This document shows positions 43,306 to 52,260 of a DNA stretch of 64,000 bases, piece by piece. How positions within the stretch are numbered: position 1 is the stretch's first letter; each line of letters begins with the position of its first letter. The notes under the pieces were generated by a model, which made no database searches, was not told where the DNA came from, and saw nothing but the letters and a program-made list of their open reading frames with translations. The DNA comes from RGIG4034 sp045628945 (GTDB lineage: Bacteria; Bacillota; Clostridia; Lachnospirales; Lachnospiraceae), in NCBI GenBank assembly GCA_045628945.1, contig JAZQQG010000039.1, positions 49,960 to 113,959 on the forward strand. The letters are read 5' to 3'. The position numbers and the translations under genes were made by a program.

Positions 43306-44160
43306 TTACTTAAGAATCTCGTCAATGTAATGTCCTTGACCCCTATATTCGATTCTAGCCAATTTGACCTTATCTTCTCCTAACTTGGTATCTTCTGACC
43401 TTTGGTTTTTACAATGCTTTCGCTCACTGTTTGAGATATAAGAGCGCTCGAGAAGACGAATGTGGTTTACAGATTCATCGCTGATGAAAACATACTGATA
43501 TCCGAGGTTGGTGGCAGCAAGGCAATGTTTACACTGTTCATCAGTAATCTCACCGGCGATAAAAGAATTAATAATCTGGAACATTCGATTATCGGCGATG
43601 GGAGCAATAATGTAATCGCAATCACGGGAGCGTGCAACCAGATTCGAGATGGTTGGATGATTCTTGTATTGCTCAAGAGCACCACGATAATACGCTATCG
43701 TCATCATCCAGTCCTGATCCACATAATATTGCTTGCCCCGAAGGCCGGTTGGATTAAAATCAAGGTAGTAGACACTCGATTTATCATATCCGGACACAAA
43801 AGACACTGCCTGAGCATAGCTTTCTCCGGTATAGAAGCCTTGACCGAAATCATTATTTTTACGACCGATCTGGACATCCGGATTGCCCTCCAATTTGCTT
43901 TTGGCACCGTGAAATAGTAGCTTATGGTTTGGTAGAAGCTTCTCTAACCAGAGCATTTCCTTAAGTGTTCCCATATGGATGTTTTGGTCAAAAGCATATC
44001 CATATACCTTTTCAAGTAAGTCCGCAGAGGGAGTCGTTTCGCCTAATTCACTACGAGAAATAGTAACCTGCTGTACATGAATCTGTGATGCCAATTCGGA
44101 CTGCGTAATACCGAGAATCTCGCGTATGGCCAATAAATCCTTAGAAAAAAGAAAATCCAT
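43306..44160 (-). CDS. HTH (XRE) protein fused to a DUF3990 domain
   Basis: 284 aa. Residues 1-65 form an XRE-type helix-turn-helix (IREILGITQSELASQIHVQQVTISR). From about 78 to 240 lies a DUF3990 domain: LLFHGAK, GRKNNDFGQGFYTGE, VYYLDFNPTGL, DCDYIIAPIADNRMF. The HG(A/S) and DFG.GFY motifs resemble ADP-ribosyltransferase folds. It is probably a toxin (NAD-dependent modification) that also controls its own promoter; a palindrome overlaps the -35 box upstream. GAGGTG precedes the ATG. Confidence 0.75.
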   Translation of the reverse strand: MDFLFSKDLLAIREILGITQSELASQIHVQQVTISRSELGETTPSADLLEKVYGYAFDQNIHMGTLKEMLWLEKLLPNHKLLFHGAKSKLEGNPDVQIGRKNNDFGQGFYTGESYAQAVSFVSGYDKSSVYYLDFNPTGLRGKQYYVDQDWMMTIAYYRGALEQYKNHPTISNLVARSRDCDYIIAPIADNRMFQIINSFIAGEITDEQCKHCLAATNLGYQYVFISDESVNHIRLLERSYISNSERKHCKNQRSEDTKLGEDKVKLARIEYRGQGHYIDEILK

Positions 44161-44177
44161 TATTTCACCTCAACTTA

Positions 44178-44207
44178 TATATATCACATTACTTAAACAA
44201 GTTCAAG
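44178..44207 (-). promoter_or_regulatory. Promoter with overlapping palindrome for the HTH-DUF3990 operon
   Basis: On the minus strand TTGAAC (44201-44206), 17-nt spacer, TATATA (44178-44183). The 16-nt near-palindrome CTTGAACTTGTTTAAG (44192-44207) covers the -35, a likely self-repression site. Confidence 0.6.
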
Positions 44208-44216
44208 AGAGAATAA

Positions 44217-44242
44217 AAGGAGGGAAATTATGCGCCCTCCTT
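44217..44242 (-). terminator. Intrinsic terminator after the DUF1292 gene
   Basis: AAGGAGGG (44217-44224) pairs with CCCTCCTT (44235-44242); on the minus strand it is followed by TTTATTC. Confidence 0.75.
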
Positions 44243-44282
44243 AATTGTCTTAGTTAAGCAGTGGTATAGCGGTTAATACGAA

Positions 44283-44555
44283 TTACATCGCCAGATATGC
44301 TTCCGCAACCTTCTGGTACTGCTCGGGATCCTCAATCTTGCTTACGAGGAAATCCTCGGAATCCTCCTCAACCTTGAAGATGAATACGCCATCCTCGCTG
44401 ATGGAGTCACCCTCCACCTTCGCAGCGGCAACGTAAGCCACATCCTCATAACTGAATTCATCCACAACCGCCATCTCAACTTCGTTGCCGTCCTTGTCCT
44501 CGATGACGAATACGGTATATTCTTCAAATTCTTCGTTCATATTCTGACTGTCCAT
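44283..44555 (-). CDS. DUF1292 family small acidic protein
   Basis: A 90-aa acidic protein with the DUF1292 pattern: VFVIEDKDGNEVEMAVVDEF near the start and FLVSKIEDPEQYQKVAEAY at the end. Function is unknown, but it is common in Firmicutes near Holliday junction resolvase genes. AGGAGG precedes the start. Confidence 0.8.
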   Translation of the reverse strand: MDSQNMNEEFEEYTVFVIEDKDGNEVEMAVVDEFSYEDVAYVAAAKVEGDSISEDGVFIFKVEEDSEDFLVSKIEDPEQYQKVAEAYLAM

Positions 44556-44675
44556 GTGAAACCTCCTTGTGAAAATCCTATTTACTATAACATATCATAG
44601 CAGAAGTGAAGGCAATTGGGGAGAGTGGAAATTTTGTTAATGGTTCCAATCCGGAATCATCTGTCAAATCATATA

Positions 44676-44731
44676 AAAAAATCACTATTCTTTCAAAAAA
44701 CAGTGATTTTTTCAAGAAAAAGAGGTATAAT
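44676..44731 (+). promoter_or_regulatory. Promoter and inverted repeat upstream of Fic
   Basis: AAAATCACT and AGTGATTTT form an inverted repeat (about 44676-44710). TATAAT at 44726-44731 is a good -10; the -35 would overlap the repeat's right arm. AAGGAGCGAG follows before the Fic start, so self-regulation is plausible. Confidence 0.45.
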
Positions 44732-44761
44732 TTCACTATAAGCGATAAGGAGCGAGAATTT

Positions 44762-45841
44762 ATGGAACCATACAATGCAAAAAAAATGCCAATGGAATAT
44801 TCTATAGATAAAGAGATGCTTCGTCTGATTTCTGAAGCAAATGTCAAATACGGCGAATATAAATCTTTGCTGGATACTCTTGAATTTGATGCCGGCTTTT
44901 TCTTGGACTCCGTTATACTGAATGATAGTTATAAGTCAACTCAAATTGAGGGTACACAGATTTCTCAAGATGAAATGTATTATTTAAAATACATGGAAAA
45001 CACGGATGATAACAGAGAAATTCAGAATCTTAAAAAAACCATTGAGTATGCTTCTGAAAAAATAAATCGTGGGCAGTCTATCAATTATTCCCTTGTAAAC
45101 GAGATGCACAAGATTCTATTAGATAGTGTGAGAGGTTCCGGGAAAACGCCGGGACAGATACGTACTACGCAGAACTGGATCGGGCCTCGCGGGTGTACAA
45201 TGGATAGAGCAACATTCATCCCACCGATTCCGGAAGAAGTATATGGATTGCTTATGAATTTATATGATTATATGAATGATGCTTTTGTCGATCCTCTTTT
45301 GGTTAACATTGCCCTGTCTCATATGCAATTTGAGACAATTCACGCTTACAAAGATGGAAATGGCCGATTGGGACGCGCTTTGATTCCTGTTCATATGGCC
45401 CTGCTTGACGGAAGCACCCCTATCTTATATATGTCTGAAATCCTGGAACTGTATAAACCTTCCTATCAAAGAAGTCTGATGGAATGCCGCAGGGGAAATG
45501 TTGCCGGATATATTAAGTTTTTTCTCCAGTGTATCATTGATCAATGCAGTAATTATATCTACAAAATCGATCAGATTAAGACCATATACAAGGAAGATAT
45601 GAAAACGATCGAAAGTATAAAAGGCAATGCGGTCTATAGAATTATGCCTGTCATTATGAAACAAATCGTATTTACCAAAAAAGAAATCCAAAATCTATCC
45701 GGTGTTTCGGTGAATATTGTTTCCAACATCATCAACAAACTGGTTGATCTCGGGATTATCATTCCGGATTCTACGAAGGTGAAAAAAGGATACCGCTACC
45801 AGCGAATTTATGAAGTCTTTGTAGGAGTAGAAAACAATTAA
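44762..45841 (+). CDS. Fic family AMP-transferase with N-terminal inhibitory motif
   Basis: A 359-aa Fic protein. The N-terminal helix has the self-inhibitory motif STQIEG ((S/T)xxxE(G/N)), and the active site is IHAYKDGNGRLGR (HxxxDGNGR). A C-terminal winged-helix (about 290-355, KKEIQNLSGVSVNIVSNIINKL as parts) suggests DNA binding. Class II Fic proteins transfer AMP to target proteins when inhibition is relieved. ATG at 44762 has AAGGAG upstream; an upstream ORF start at 44606 is not used. Confidence 0.88.
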   Translation: MEPYNAKKMPMEYSIDKEMLRLISEANVKYGEYKSLLDTLEFDAGFFLDSVILNDSYKSTQIEGTQISQDEMYYLKYMENTDDNREIQNLKKTIEYASEKINRGQSINYSLVNEMHKILLDSVRGSGKTPGQIRTTQNWIGPRGCTMDRATFIPPIPEEVYGLLMNLYDYMNDAFVDPLLVNIALSHMQFETIHAYKDGNGRLGRALIPVHMALLDGSTPILYMSEILELYKPSYQRSLMECRRGNVAGYIKFFLQCIIDQCSNYIYKIDQIKTIYKEDMKTIESIKGNAVYRIMPVIMKQIVFTKKEIQNLSGVSVNIVSNIINKLVDLGIIIPDSTKVKKGYRYQRIYEVFVGVENN

Positions 45842-45869
45842 CATATTGTATTAACGAGGTGCATTTTCA

Positions 45870-46382
45870 ATGAAAACAAGTAAAAAAAAATTCCTTTTAT
45901 CCATGGCGATATTACTCCTCCTCTCCGCCTGCGGGTCCAATCCAAAGGGCAACCGGAAGGAGATTTCGGAGAAGCCCCTGGTTTTTGCCAATGCGGCGGA
46001 GAATATTAATTACGAACTGGAGGATGCCCGGACAGTGGAGCAGCCAATGGATACCATGACGGTGTCGGAGCAGATTTCCATGCTGATTATGGAGCAGGTT
46101 CAGGTTACGTTGGTGGAAGATAAGGGTAGTAGTGCAATGGTAAGTGTTACCTATCCCGATGCCGGAGCCAGACTGGTGGAACTTCTGTCGAAATACGGGG
46201 ACGATGCGGCAGATCTGGCGATGGAAGCCCTTCGGGACGAGTTAAAAAATAAAAAAATCACCTTGCAGACTCTTCAGACAGAGGTTGCCTACGCGGATAT
46301 GGACACGAAGACCATACTGTGGACAGAAGAGCTGGTTGATGCCATGAGCGGTGGCATGTACTCTCTCGCAAACGGACAGTAG
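45870..46382 (+). CDS. Small lipoprotein of unknown function
   Basis: 170 aa. A signal peptide with lipobox LLSAC, then a predicted alpha/beta ectodomain. The C-terminal half is helical (AADLAMEALRDELKN). No family is recognised. It is followed after 12 nt by a large exported protein, so the two are probably one transcript. Confidence 0.65.
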   Translation: MKTSKKKFLLSMAILLLLSACGSNPKGNRKEISEKPLVFANAAENINYELEDARTVEQPMDTMTVSEQISMLIMEQVQVTLVEDKGSSAMVSVTYPDAGARLVELLSKYGDDAADLAMEALRDELKNKKITLQTLQTEVAYADMDTKTILWTEELVDAMSGGMYSLANGQ

Positions 46383-46394
46383 GGAGGGAAGAAT

Positions 46395-48425
46395 ATGAGA
46401 CACGTAAGGAATCGAGTAGTTCGTATTGTTAGTGGATGGTTGATTTTGGTAATCGGTATGGTGAGCCTGTGGACAGCGGGCAGTGCAGATGTAAAGGCAG
46501 CCGACCCGGGCAAAGTCTTCCAGTTGTATATCATTTCTGAGACCCAAAGTGATGCTTTTGTCGGGGATTTTCTGTTATACAATCAACAGGTCTATGTGGA
46601 ATATTATACCCTTGAGGATATGGGGGAGATTGAAGGCTGTCTGATGGTTGGCAAGCCGGGCTATACCTATGAGTTTGAACGCGGAAGCTATCGGTATACG
46701 GTACCGGACAAGGAGACGATAGAGCTCGGAGATGACCTCTATTTTCTCATGGAGAATGTGGTGACGAATCTGGGGCTTTCGTTAAAATATGATGCGGATA
46801 ACCGCCTGCTTATGGTGGAGCAGTGTTCTGATCTGAATGCACTGTATGATGATATGGAGGAGCTGTACTGTGATGATGCCATCAGCCTTGCCTATTGGAG
46901 AAACAGCTTTTCATATACCGGTGGATATGTGGCCGCAGTCGCCACGGATGTTATCTCGAATATGAAGTTCGTTTCTTTTTTGACAGCAACGGATACCCAG
47001 CAGTCATTAAAGGAAATGGTATGGAAGACGATTCTGCCTTCCTCCGAAGATGAACTGTTGAACTTCATGGTAGAGTCCAACAAGATGGTGAAGACCATTA
47101 CCAAGTATAAGAAATATGCGGATAATTGGTCGATGATCCTGACAAAAGACAAGAATAGCGGATTCTTGGGTGAATGGGGTGAGTTTTTCGGCGGCATTGC
47201 CAAGGGTTTGGACTATATGCAGTTCAGCGAAGGGCTGAATGCGATTAATTATGCCCATGGTCTAAAAAATGTGGAAGACAGTTACATGAGCGGACTGAAA
47301 ATTCTCCTGGATTCCCAGACAAAACCCGGAACAAAGCCGGTTACCATGGAGTCATTGTCTACCCATGTGAGTCCACAGTTGGTAAGCGGCGCCTACCAGT
47401 CTCTTCTGTATCATGCGGTGGAGGAAGTCTATAACACCTATAAGGATCAGGATTCTACCTGGGAGATTGTGGCCAAGGAGGTTGTGACCGGTATCCTGGA
47501 GGATGCATTGGACGAGTTAAATGATGCAATCCTTAAGAAGTTTGTCTGCAAGGAGATTGTAAGTGTGGCCGGTACCACATTGAATTCCGTGTTGGGAATG
47601 CAGGATTCGGTGGATGCAACGATTCTGGCTCATGACTGCCTGGAATTGCAGAAATGGTGTAAGCAGTATAAGTGTAAGCATTGGGGAGACTTTAATCTGC
47701 AATATGGTGGAATTACGCAGGAAGAGTTAGACGGAATTAAGAAAATGCGAGACGTGGGTACCATCTACCTTCGTACCGGTGTCGTTGCAAACCTGGCATC
47801 TCCTGTTGGTGCAGAGGATAAGGTGTTTGTGGACAGGGTAATCTCCAAGATTAACGGATATCTGTCCCGGTTACTGAGCTACCAGGAGAATGATTTCACC
47901 TTTGTAAAGGATAATCGCGAGGTTGTTGCCTTATTAAGCAAGGATGCCGCCCTGATTCCGGCGGAAGAGACTTCTCTCGATCTTTCGTTTGAGGAATATC
48001 AGCAGAAAGGCGGAGTATTGTCCGTATCCTATCATCAGATGTCGGACGGAACCGAGCTCTATATGTCTGTGAGCGGAACCGCTCAGGGAGAGGCTTTTTA
48101 CTATGCATGGTCCGGCAGTCAGGATTATGAATACCGCGACAGTCGGGGAACCCTTTTATTCACCGTGAAGGCTACCTCCGGTTATTATCGGATTACCATT
48201 GAGCCGGGAGTCAGCTTTGAATATATCGAATTACTGGCAGATACGCCCGATTTGTTAACGGCCAACTCTGCTATGGGTGAGATGACGCCGGTATTATCTT
48301 TTGAAAAGGGTGACGGAACCGTAACCGATTCCGGATCCTATGAGACCTACTACACAAGATACCCCACCGGAATCTGGGGCATGAGCGTTCATATGAATAT
48401 GAACGGACTCTTCTGGAGAGAATAA
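46395..48425 (+). CDS. Large exported protein of unknown function
   Basis: 676 aa with a signal peptide cleaved near VKAAD. Residues about 55-145 look like a copper amine oxidase-N-type stalk domain (TVPDKETIELGDDLYFLM ... LGLSLKYDADNRLLMVE). A large helical region (about 155-490) contains several amphipathic stretches, and a beta-rich C-terminus (about 530-676) ends in Phe-Trp-Arg-Glu. No catalytic motif is seen. Sits with the small lipoprotein; the pair could be an envelope or extracellular module. Confidence 0.6.
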   Translation: MRHVRNRVVRIVSGWLILVIGMVSLWTAGSADVKAADPGKVFQLYIISETQSDAFVGDFLLYNQQVYVEYYTLEDMGEIEGCLMVGKPGYTYEFERGSYRYTVPDKETIELGDDLYFLMENVVTNLGLSLKYDADNRLLMVEQCSDLNALYDDMEELYCDDAISLAYWRNSFSYTGGYVAAVATDVISNMKFVSFLTATDTQQSLKEMVWKTILPSSEDELLNFMVESNKMVKTITKYKKYADNWSMILTKDKNSGFLGEWGEFFGGIAKGLDYMQFSEGLNAINYAHGLKNVEDSYMSGLKILLDSQTKPGTKPVTMESLSTHVSPQLVSGAYQSLLYHAVEEVYNTYKDQDSTWEIVAKEVVTGILEDALDELNDAILKKFVCKEIVSVAGTTLNSVLGMQDSVDATILAHDCLELQKWCKQYKCKHWGDFNLQYGGITQEELDGIKKMRDVGTIYLRTGVVANLASPVGAEDKVFVDRVISKINGYLSRLLSYQENDFTFVKDNREVVALLSKDAALIPAEETSLDLSFEEYQQKGGVLSVSYHQMSDGTELYMSVSGTAQGEAFYYAWSGSQDYEYRDSRGTLLFTVKATSGYYRITIEPGVSFEYIELLADTPDLLTANSAMGEMTPVLSFEKGDGTVTDSGSYETYYTRYPTGIWGMSVHMNMNGLFWRE

Positions 48426-48472
48426 TTGCCGGAAATCATTCTCAAACCACAAAACGCGGCAGAGATACCGCA

Positions 48473-48913
48473 TTACTTCGGATAGCTGATTTCGTCGCCC
48501 CAGGATAGAATCTCTTCAAAGAATCCATCCACCTCCAGTAGCCCGTAGGCCCATAAAAAGGCACGATCTTTTTCCGACATTTGACGCAGGTCCATCCAGA
48601 GGACCTCTTTAATCGGCTGATTGTCTTTTGGCTCTTCCGGATCATAGCCTGTAATGGCAACCTGATCCTCCGGAACGCGTACTTCAAAAGAGTATTCGAT
48701 TCCGCCCTGTCGATATACTTTGGCCAATTTCTTTACGATAACACCGTCGAGGCCGCATTCCTCTTTTAACTCCCGGATTGCGGCTTCTTCCGGCGTTTCT
48801 CCGTCCTCAATTCCACCGCCGGGAACAGAATAGAAGGTTCTGCCGTCGTAGAATAACTTTTCCATAAGAATTTTCTTATCTCTTAATACAATTACAACGC
48901 TTCTGTTTCTCAT
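48473..48913 (-). CDS. NUDIX hydrolase
   Basis: A 146-aa enzyme with an intact Nudix box: GIEDGETPEEAAIRELKEEC (GX5EX7REUXEE) continuing into GLDG. It hydrolyses a nucleoside diphosphate linked to another moiety (8-oxo-dGTP, ADP-sugar and others possible). ATG at 48913 has AAGGAGAG upstream. It is convergent with the preceding exported protein gene. Confidence 0.88.
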   Translation of the reverse strand: MRNRSVVIVLRDKKILMEKLFYDGRTFYSVPGGGIEDGETPEEAAIRELKEECGLDGVIVKKLAKVYRQGGIEYSFEVRVPEDQVAITGYDPEEPKDNQPIKEVLWMDLRQMSEKDRAFLWAYGLLEVDGFFEEILSWGDEISYPK

Positions 48914-48994
48914 CACCGTCTCTCCTTTCGGGGCCGTATCCGTTGTACTTCCATATCTCATAATATCACAAAAAAGAAAAAGGTTATACGTCTG

Positions 48995-49068
48995 TTGCGT
49001 TGGCTTGCGGCTATGTTGGCTTGCGGCTACGCTGGCTTGCTGGTTGCGTTGGCTTGTGGCTTCGTTGG
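48995..49068 (+). repeat. Short imperfect tandem repeat
   Basis: Four to five copies of a roughly 16-17 nt unit like GTTGGCTTGCGGCTA/GTTGGCTTGTGGCTT. Downstream of the NUDIX promoter in a 664-nt gap without a recognised gene. The 77-aa open frame here is only the repeat. Confidence 0.65.
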
Positions 49069-49163
49069 CGGCGGGTTGCTTATTTCGGAAACATTTGGTG
49101 TGAAACGTGCATATTTGCGAGATTCACACCATTTTTTATTACTTGACTGGCCGATTTCGGCAA

Positions 49164-49260
49164 CTTTTGGTGTGAAATTCCAAGAATACTTCAAGTCGCA
49201 CCAGAAGAACCACGATTTGGTGGTGTGAATTTTCAAGAAATCCATTATTCACACCAAAAG
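49164..49260 (+). repeat. Inverted and dispersed GGTGTGAA/TTCACACC repeats
   Basis: CTTTTGGTGTGAA (49164-49176) and TTCACACCAAAAG (49248-49260) are perfect 13-nt inverted arms. More copies of TTCACACC lie around 49124 and 49320. The function is unknown; cis structures, not coding sequence. Confidence 0.6.
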
Positions 49261-49331
49261 ATAGCGAATTTGGCATCCCGGAAGCAAAAAAATGGTGCGA
49301 GTGGGCAACTATTCACAGATTCACACCATTT

Positions 49332-49420
49332 GTTGAACGCTCGGCCGCAAATACTGTATGTTTCAGCTCAGCCACAAATAGTGCATGTTTCAGCTCGGCC
49401 GCAAATAGTGCATCGTTCAC
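49332..49420 (-). repeat. GAACGATGCA hairpin repeat, triplicated
   Basis: On the minus strand three tandem copies (about 27 nt each) of GATGCACTATTTGCGGCCGA-like units lie between GAACGATG and a closing GCGTTC. It belongs to the same repeat family as 53757, 57702, 59155 and 60696. Confidence 0.65.
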
Positions 49421-49577
49421 CCGGATAGCAGAAAATCGCGAAAAAACAGAATGATTTCTGTAGACGGAATCCCTCCTTTTCGAATACAATAAAAGACAGC
49501 CCATTCTCTGAAAACAACGAATCAAACAACGAAACTATTTTTAGAAACCGGGCGATTAGACACAGGAGGTGCCAAGG

Positions 49578-52247
49578 ATGAAAAAGGCGGTAGCCGGAAT
49601 ACTAGCACATGTTGATGCTGGAAAAACGACCCTTTCCGAAGCACTTTTATTTGAAACCGGTGTGATTAAAAAAGCGGGGCGTGTAGACAGCGGCGATACG
49701 CATCTGGATACGGACAGCGTGGAGCGTGAGCGCGGAATTACCATTTATTCCAAGAACGCACGCTTCTCCCTCGGGGAGAAGGAAATGATTTTAATCGACA
49801 CACCGGGCCACGTGGATTTTTCCACGGAAGTGGAGCGTGCACTTTCCGTAATGGATGCGGCGATTTTGCTCATCAGTGCTCCGGCCGGCATTCAGCCCCA
49901 TACCAAGACACTCTGGTCGCTGTTAAAACTGTATCATCTGCCCGTTATCTTTTTTGTCAACAAGATGGATATGGAGGGGGCGGATAGGGAACAAGTTCTC
50001 GCCCAGCTAAAAAAAGAATTTTCGGGAAATGTGACGGACTTTTCCGCCGCGGTGATGAACGGTGCCGATACCGGGAAATTGGACGATAGCGTTTTCTATG
50101 AAGATGTGGCCACCTGCGATGAGAACCTGATGGAAAAACTCCTGGATGGAGAGAGCATCGGGGATGACGAAATTGCAAAACTGATTGCGGAACGTAAGAT
50201 CTTCCCGGTATTCTTTGGCTCTGCACTGAAGTGCGAGGGGATTACGGAATTTTTACGTGGGCTTGAACGGTTTCTGCCCACAAAGGAAGCAACTGACGAC
50301 GAATTCTCCGCTCGCGTTTACAAGATTGCCAGAGACGCGCAGGGAAAGCGCCTAACCTATCTGAAGGTACTGTCGGGAAGTCTTAAAGTTAAGCAGCTTC
50401 TAAGTGAAGAAAAAGTGAACGAAATACGCCTGTATACGGGCGATCGATACGAAAATGTACAAGAAGCGACTGCCGGCGATATCTGCTGCGTAGTGGGCCT
50501 CGAAAACACGAAAAACGGTATGATCTACGGAGATGCCATGGAAGGGAAGGCACCTGTATTGGCACCGGCATTAAGTTATGCGGTACATTTTCCGACGGAT
50601 GTGGACCGTAATAAGATGCTTCGGATCCTGCAGGAACTCGAGGAAGAGGATCCTTCTTTGTCGGTGGAATATCGTGAACAGACCAGAGAGATTTTTGTTT
50701 CCCTGATGGGAGAGGTACAGACCGAGGTATTAAAGCGTGCGATTTCGGATCGTTACGGGATTGCCGTTACCTTTACGGACGGCAAGGTTTGCTATCGTGA
50801 GACGGTGGACGGAACCGGTATCGGAATCGGCCATTTTGAGCCACTGCGCCATTATGCCGAGGTTCAACTGCGTTTGGAACCCGGGGAACGTGGCAGCGGT
50901 ATGGAATTTGCCACAGAGGTCAGTGAGGATTTATTGGATCGCAACTGGCAGAGATTGATTCTTACGCATCTTGGTGAAAGAGAGCACAAGGGCGTATTGA
51001 CGGGCGGCCCGATTACGGATATGAAGATTACGCTGGTAGCCGGTCGGGCTCATGTGAAGCATACCGAAGGTGGTGATTTCCGCCAGGCGACTTATCGTGC
51101 CATTCGGCAGGGGCTCATGGAATTGCGTGAGACCGGACATGTTCGTCTTTTGGAGCCTTACTACGATTATACGCTGGAAATCCCCGAAACTTATGTTGGC
51201 CGTGCCATGACGGACATTACCAATATGAAGGGTACGGCGGTGATTGCCGAAAATGATTTTGAGAATCACATTACCGTGCTTACGGGACATGCCCCCGTAT
51301 CGACTATGAACGGTTACATGCGCGAGGTGGCGGCATATACGAAAGGACTCGGGCGTTTGTTTTTTACCGTGTCCGGGTATGAAATGTGTCCCAATGAGGA
51401 AGAAGTTCTTACCGCTACGAAATACAATCCGGAGGCGGATCTGCGCAATCCCTGCGATTCCGTATTCTGCTCTCACGGCGCCGGTGTCGTGGTGCCCTGG
51501 TATGATGTGCCGAGCTACAAACACGTGGATTATTCGGCAGAGACCGGCATGATTCTGGATACGGCAGATGCGGAAGCACAGGAGAATAACCGCATGCGCC
51601 GGGATCGTGAGCGTGAGGCCGGCAGGGCTTTTGTTTCCACGGAGGAAATCGATGCCCTCCTGCATAATAGTACTCATGCCAACGAAAATAAAAAGAAGGC
51701 CGAGGCCAAAGGAATATCCCGAGCCGTTGACGAGCGCAGACGAGAGGAACGGTCCCGGGAGAAGCGTGAGCGCGAAGCAGCGGCGAAGCCGGTGGAATAC
51801 CGTGGAACGAAGCACAAGGACCGCTATTTGCTTGTGGATGGTTACAACGTCATTCATGCCTGGGACGAACTGAATGCGTTGCTTTCGACCGGAGGGGATG
51901 CCGCTACCGGGCGTCTGAATGACATTCTATGTGCCTATGCGGCCGTTTCCGGTCATCATCTGATTGTTGTTTATGATGCGTATCGCGTAAAGGGACATCC
52001 CGTGGAAGTGAGTGCTTACAATAACATTACGGTGGTGTATACGAAGGAAGCTCAGACCGCGGACCAGTATATCGAGCGTTATGCGCATGAGAATGCCAAA
52101 AAGTACGACATCACGGTTGTCACAAGCGACGGCCTCGAGCAGGTTATTGTTGCCGGAGCGGGATGTAACATTGTTTCTTCCCGCGGGTTTCAAGAGACGG
52201 TTGAGAGGGAAACGAGTGAGTTTAACGCTCGCCACGGTGTGCAATAG
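49578..52247 (+). CDS. TetM/EF-G-like translational GTPase fused to a YacP/Rae1 NYN nuclease domain
   Basis: 889 aa. The N-terminal about 640 residues are a TetM/TetO-type ribosomal protection GTPase: AHVDAGKTTLSEALL (G1), ERGITIYSK (G2), DTPGHVDF (G3), NKMD (G4), then EF-G-like domains II-V. A charged linker (about 670-745) leads to a NYN (PIN-like) domain of about 140 residues: LLVDGYNVIHAW, LIVVYDAYRV, TADQYIERYAH and TVVTSDGLEQV, with the acidic residues of the fold. YacP/Rae1 of Bacillus is a ribosome A-site-dependent endoribonuclease. One chain would enter the A site and cut mRNA. It may or may not give tetracycline resistance. AGGAGG is 8 nt before ATG 49578. Confidence 0.87.
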   Translation: MKKAVAGILAHVDAGKTTLSEALLFETGVIKKAGRVDSGDTHLDTDSVERERGITIYSKNARFSLGEKEMILIDTPGHVDFSTEVERALSVMDAAILLISAPAGIQPHTKTLWSLLKLYHLPVIFFVNKMDMEGADREQVLAQLKKEFSGNVTDFSAAVMNGADTGKLDDSVFYEDVATCDENLMEKLLDGESIGDDEIAKLIAERKIFPVFFGSALKCEGITEFLRGLERFLPTKEATDDEFSARVYKIARDAQGKRLTYLKVLSGSLKVKQLLSEEKVNEIRLYTGDRYENVQEATAGDICCVVGLENTKNGMIYGDAMEGKAPVLAPALSYAVHFPTDVDRNKMLRILQELEEEDPSLSVEYREQTREIFVSLMGEVQTEVLKRAISDRYGIAVTFTDGKVCYRETVDGTGIGIGHFEPLRHYAEVQLRLEPGERGSGMEFATEVSEDLLDRNWQRLILTHLGEREHKGVLTGGPITDMKITLVAGRAHVKHTEGGDFRQATYRAIRQGLMELRETGHVRLLEPYYDYTLEIPETYVGRAMTDITNMKGTAVIAENDFENHITVLTGHAPVSTMNGYMREVAAYTKGLGRLFFTVSGYEMCPNEEEVLTATKYNPEADLRNPCDSVFCSHGAGVVVPWYDVPSYKHVDYSAETGMILDTADAEAQENNRMRRDREREAGRAFVSTEEIDALLHNSTHANENKKKAEAKGISRAVDERRREERSREKREREAAAKPVEYRGTKHKDRYLLVDGYNVIHAWDELNALLSTGGDAATGRLNDILCAYAAVSGHHLIVVYDAYRVKGHPVEVSAYNNITVVYTKEAQTADQYIERYAHENAKKYDITVVTSDGLEQVIVAGAGCNIVSSRGFQETVERETSEFNARHGVQ

Positions 52248-52260
52248 TCGGAGAGAGGGA

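Noticed and set aside
44606..44761. Upstream extension of the Fic gene from ATG 44606
   Set aside because: It would include the promoter and the inverted repeat; ATG 44762 has a clear ribosome binding site and family-like start.
48995..49228. 77-codon open frame
   Set aside because: It is only the translated tandem repeat (GLA/CGY-type repeats) without a ribosome binding site.
50931..51857. 308-codon minus-strand open frame
   Set aside because: Mirror of the GTPase-NYN gene; no motif and no ribosome binding site.
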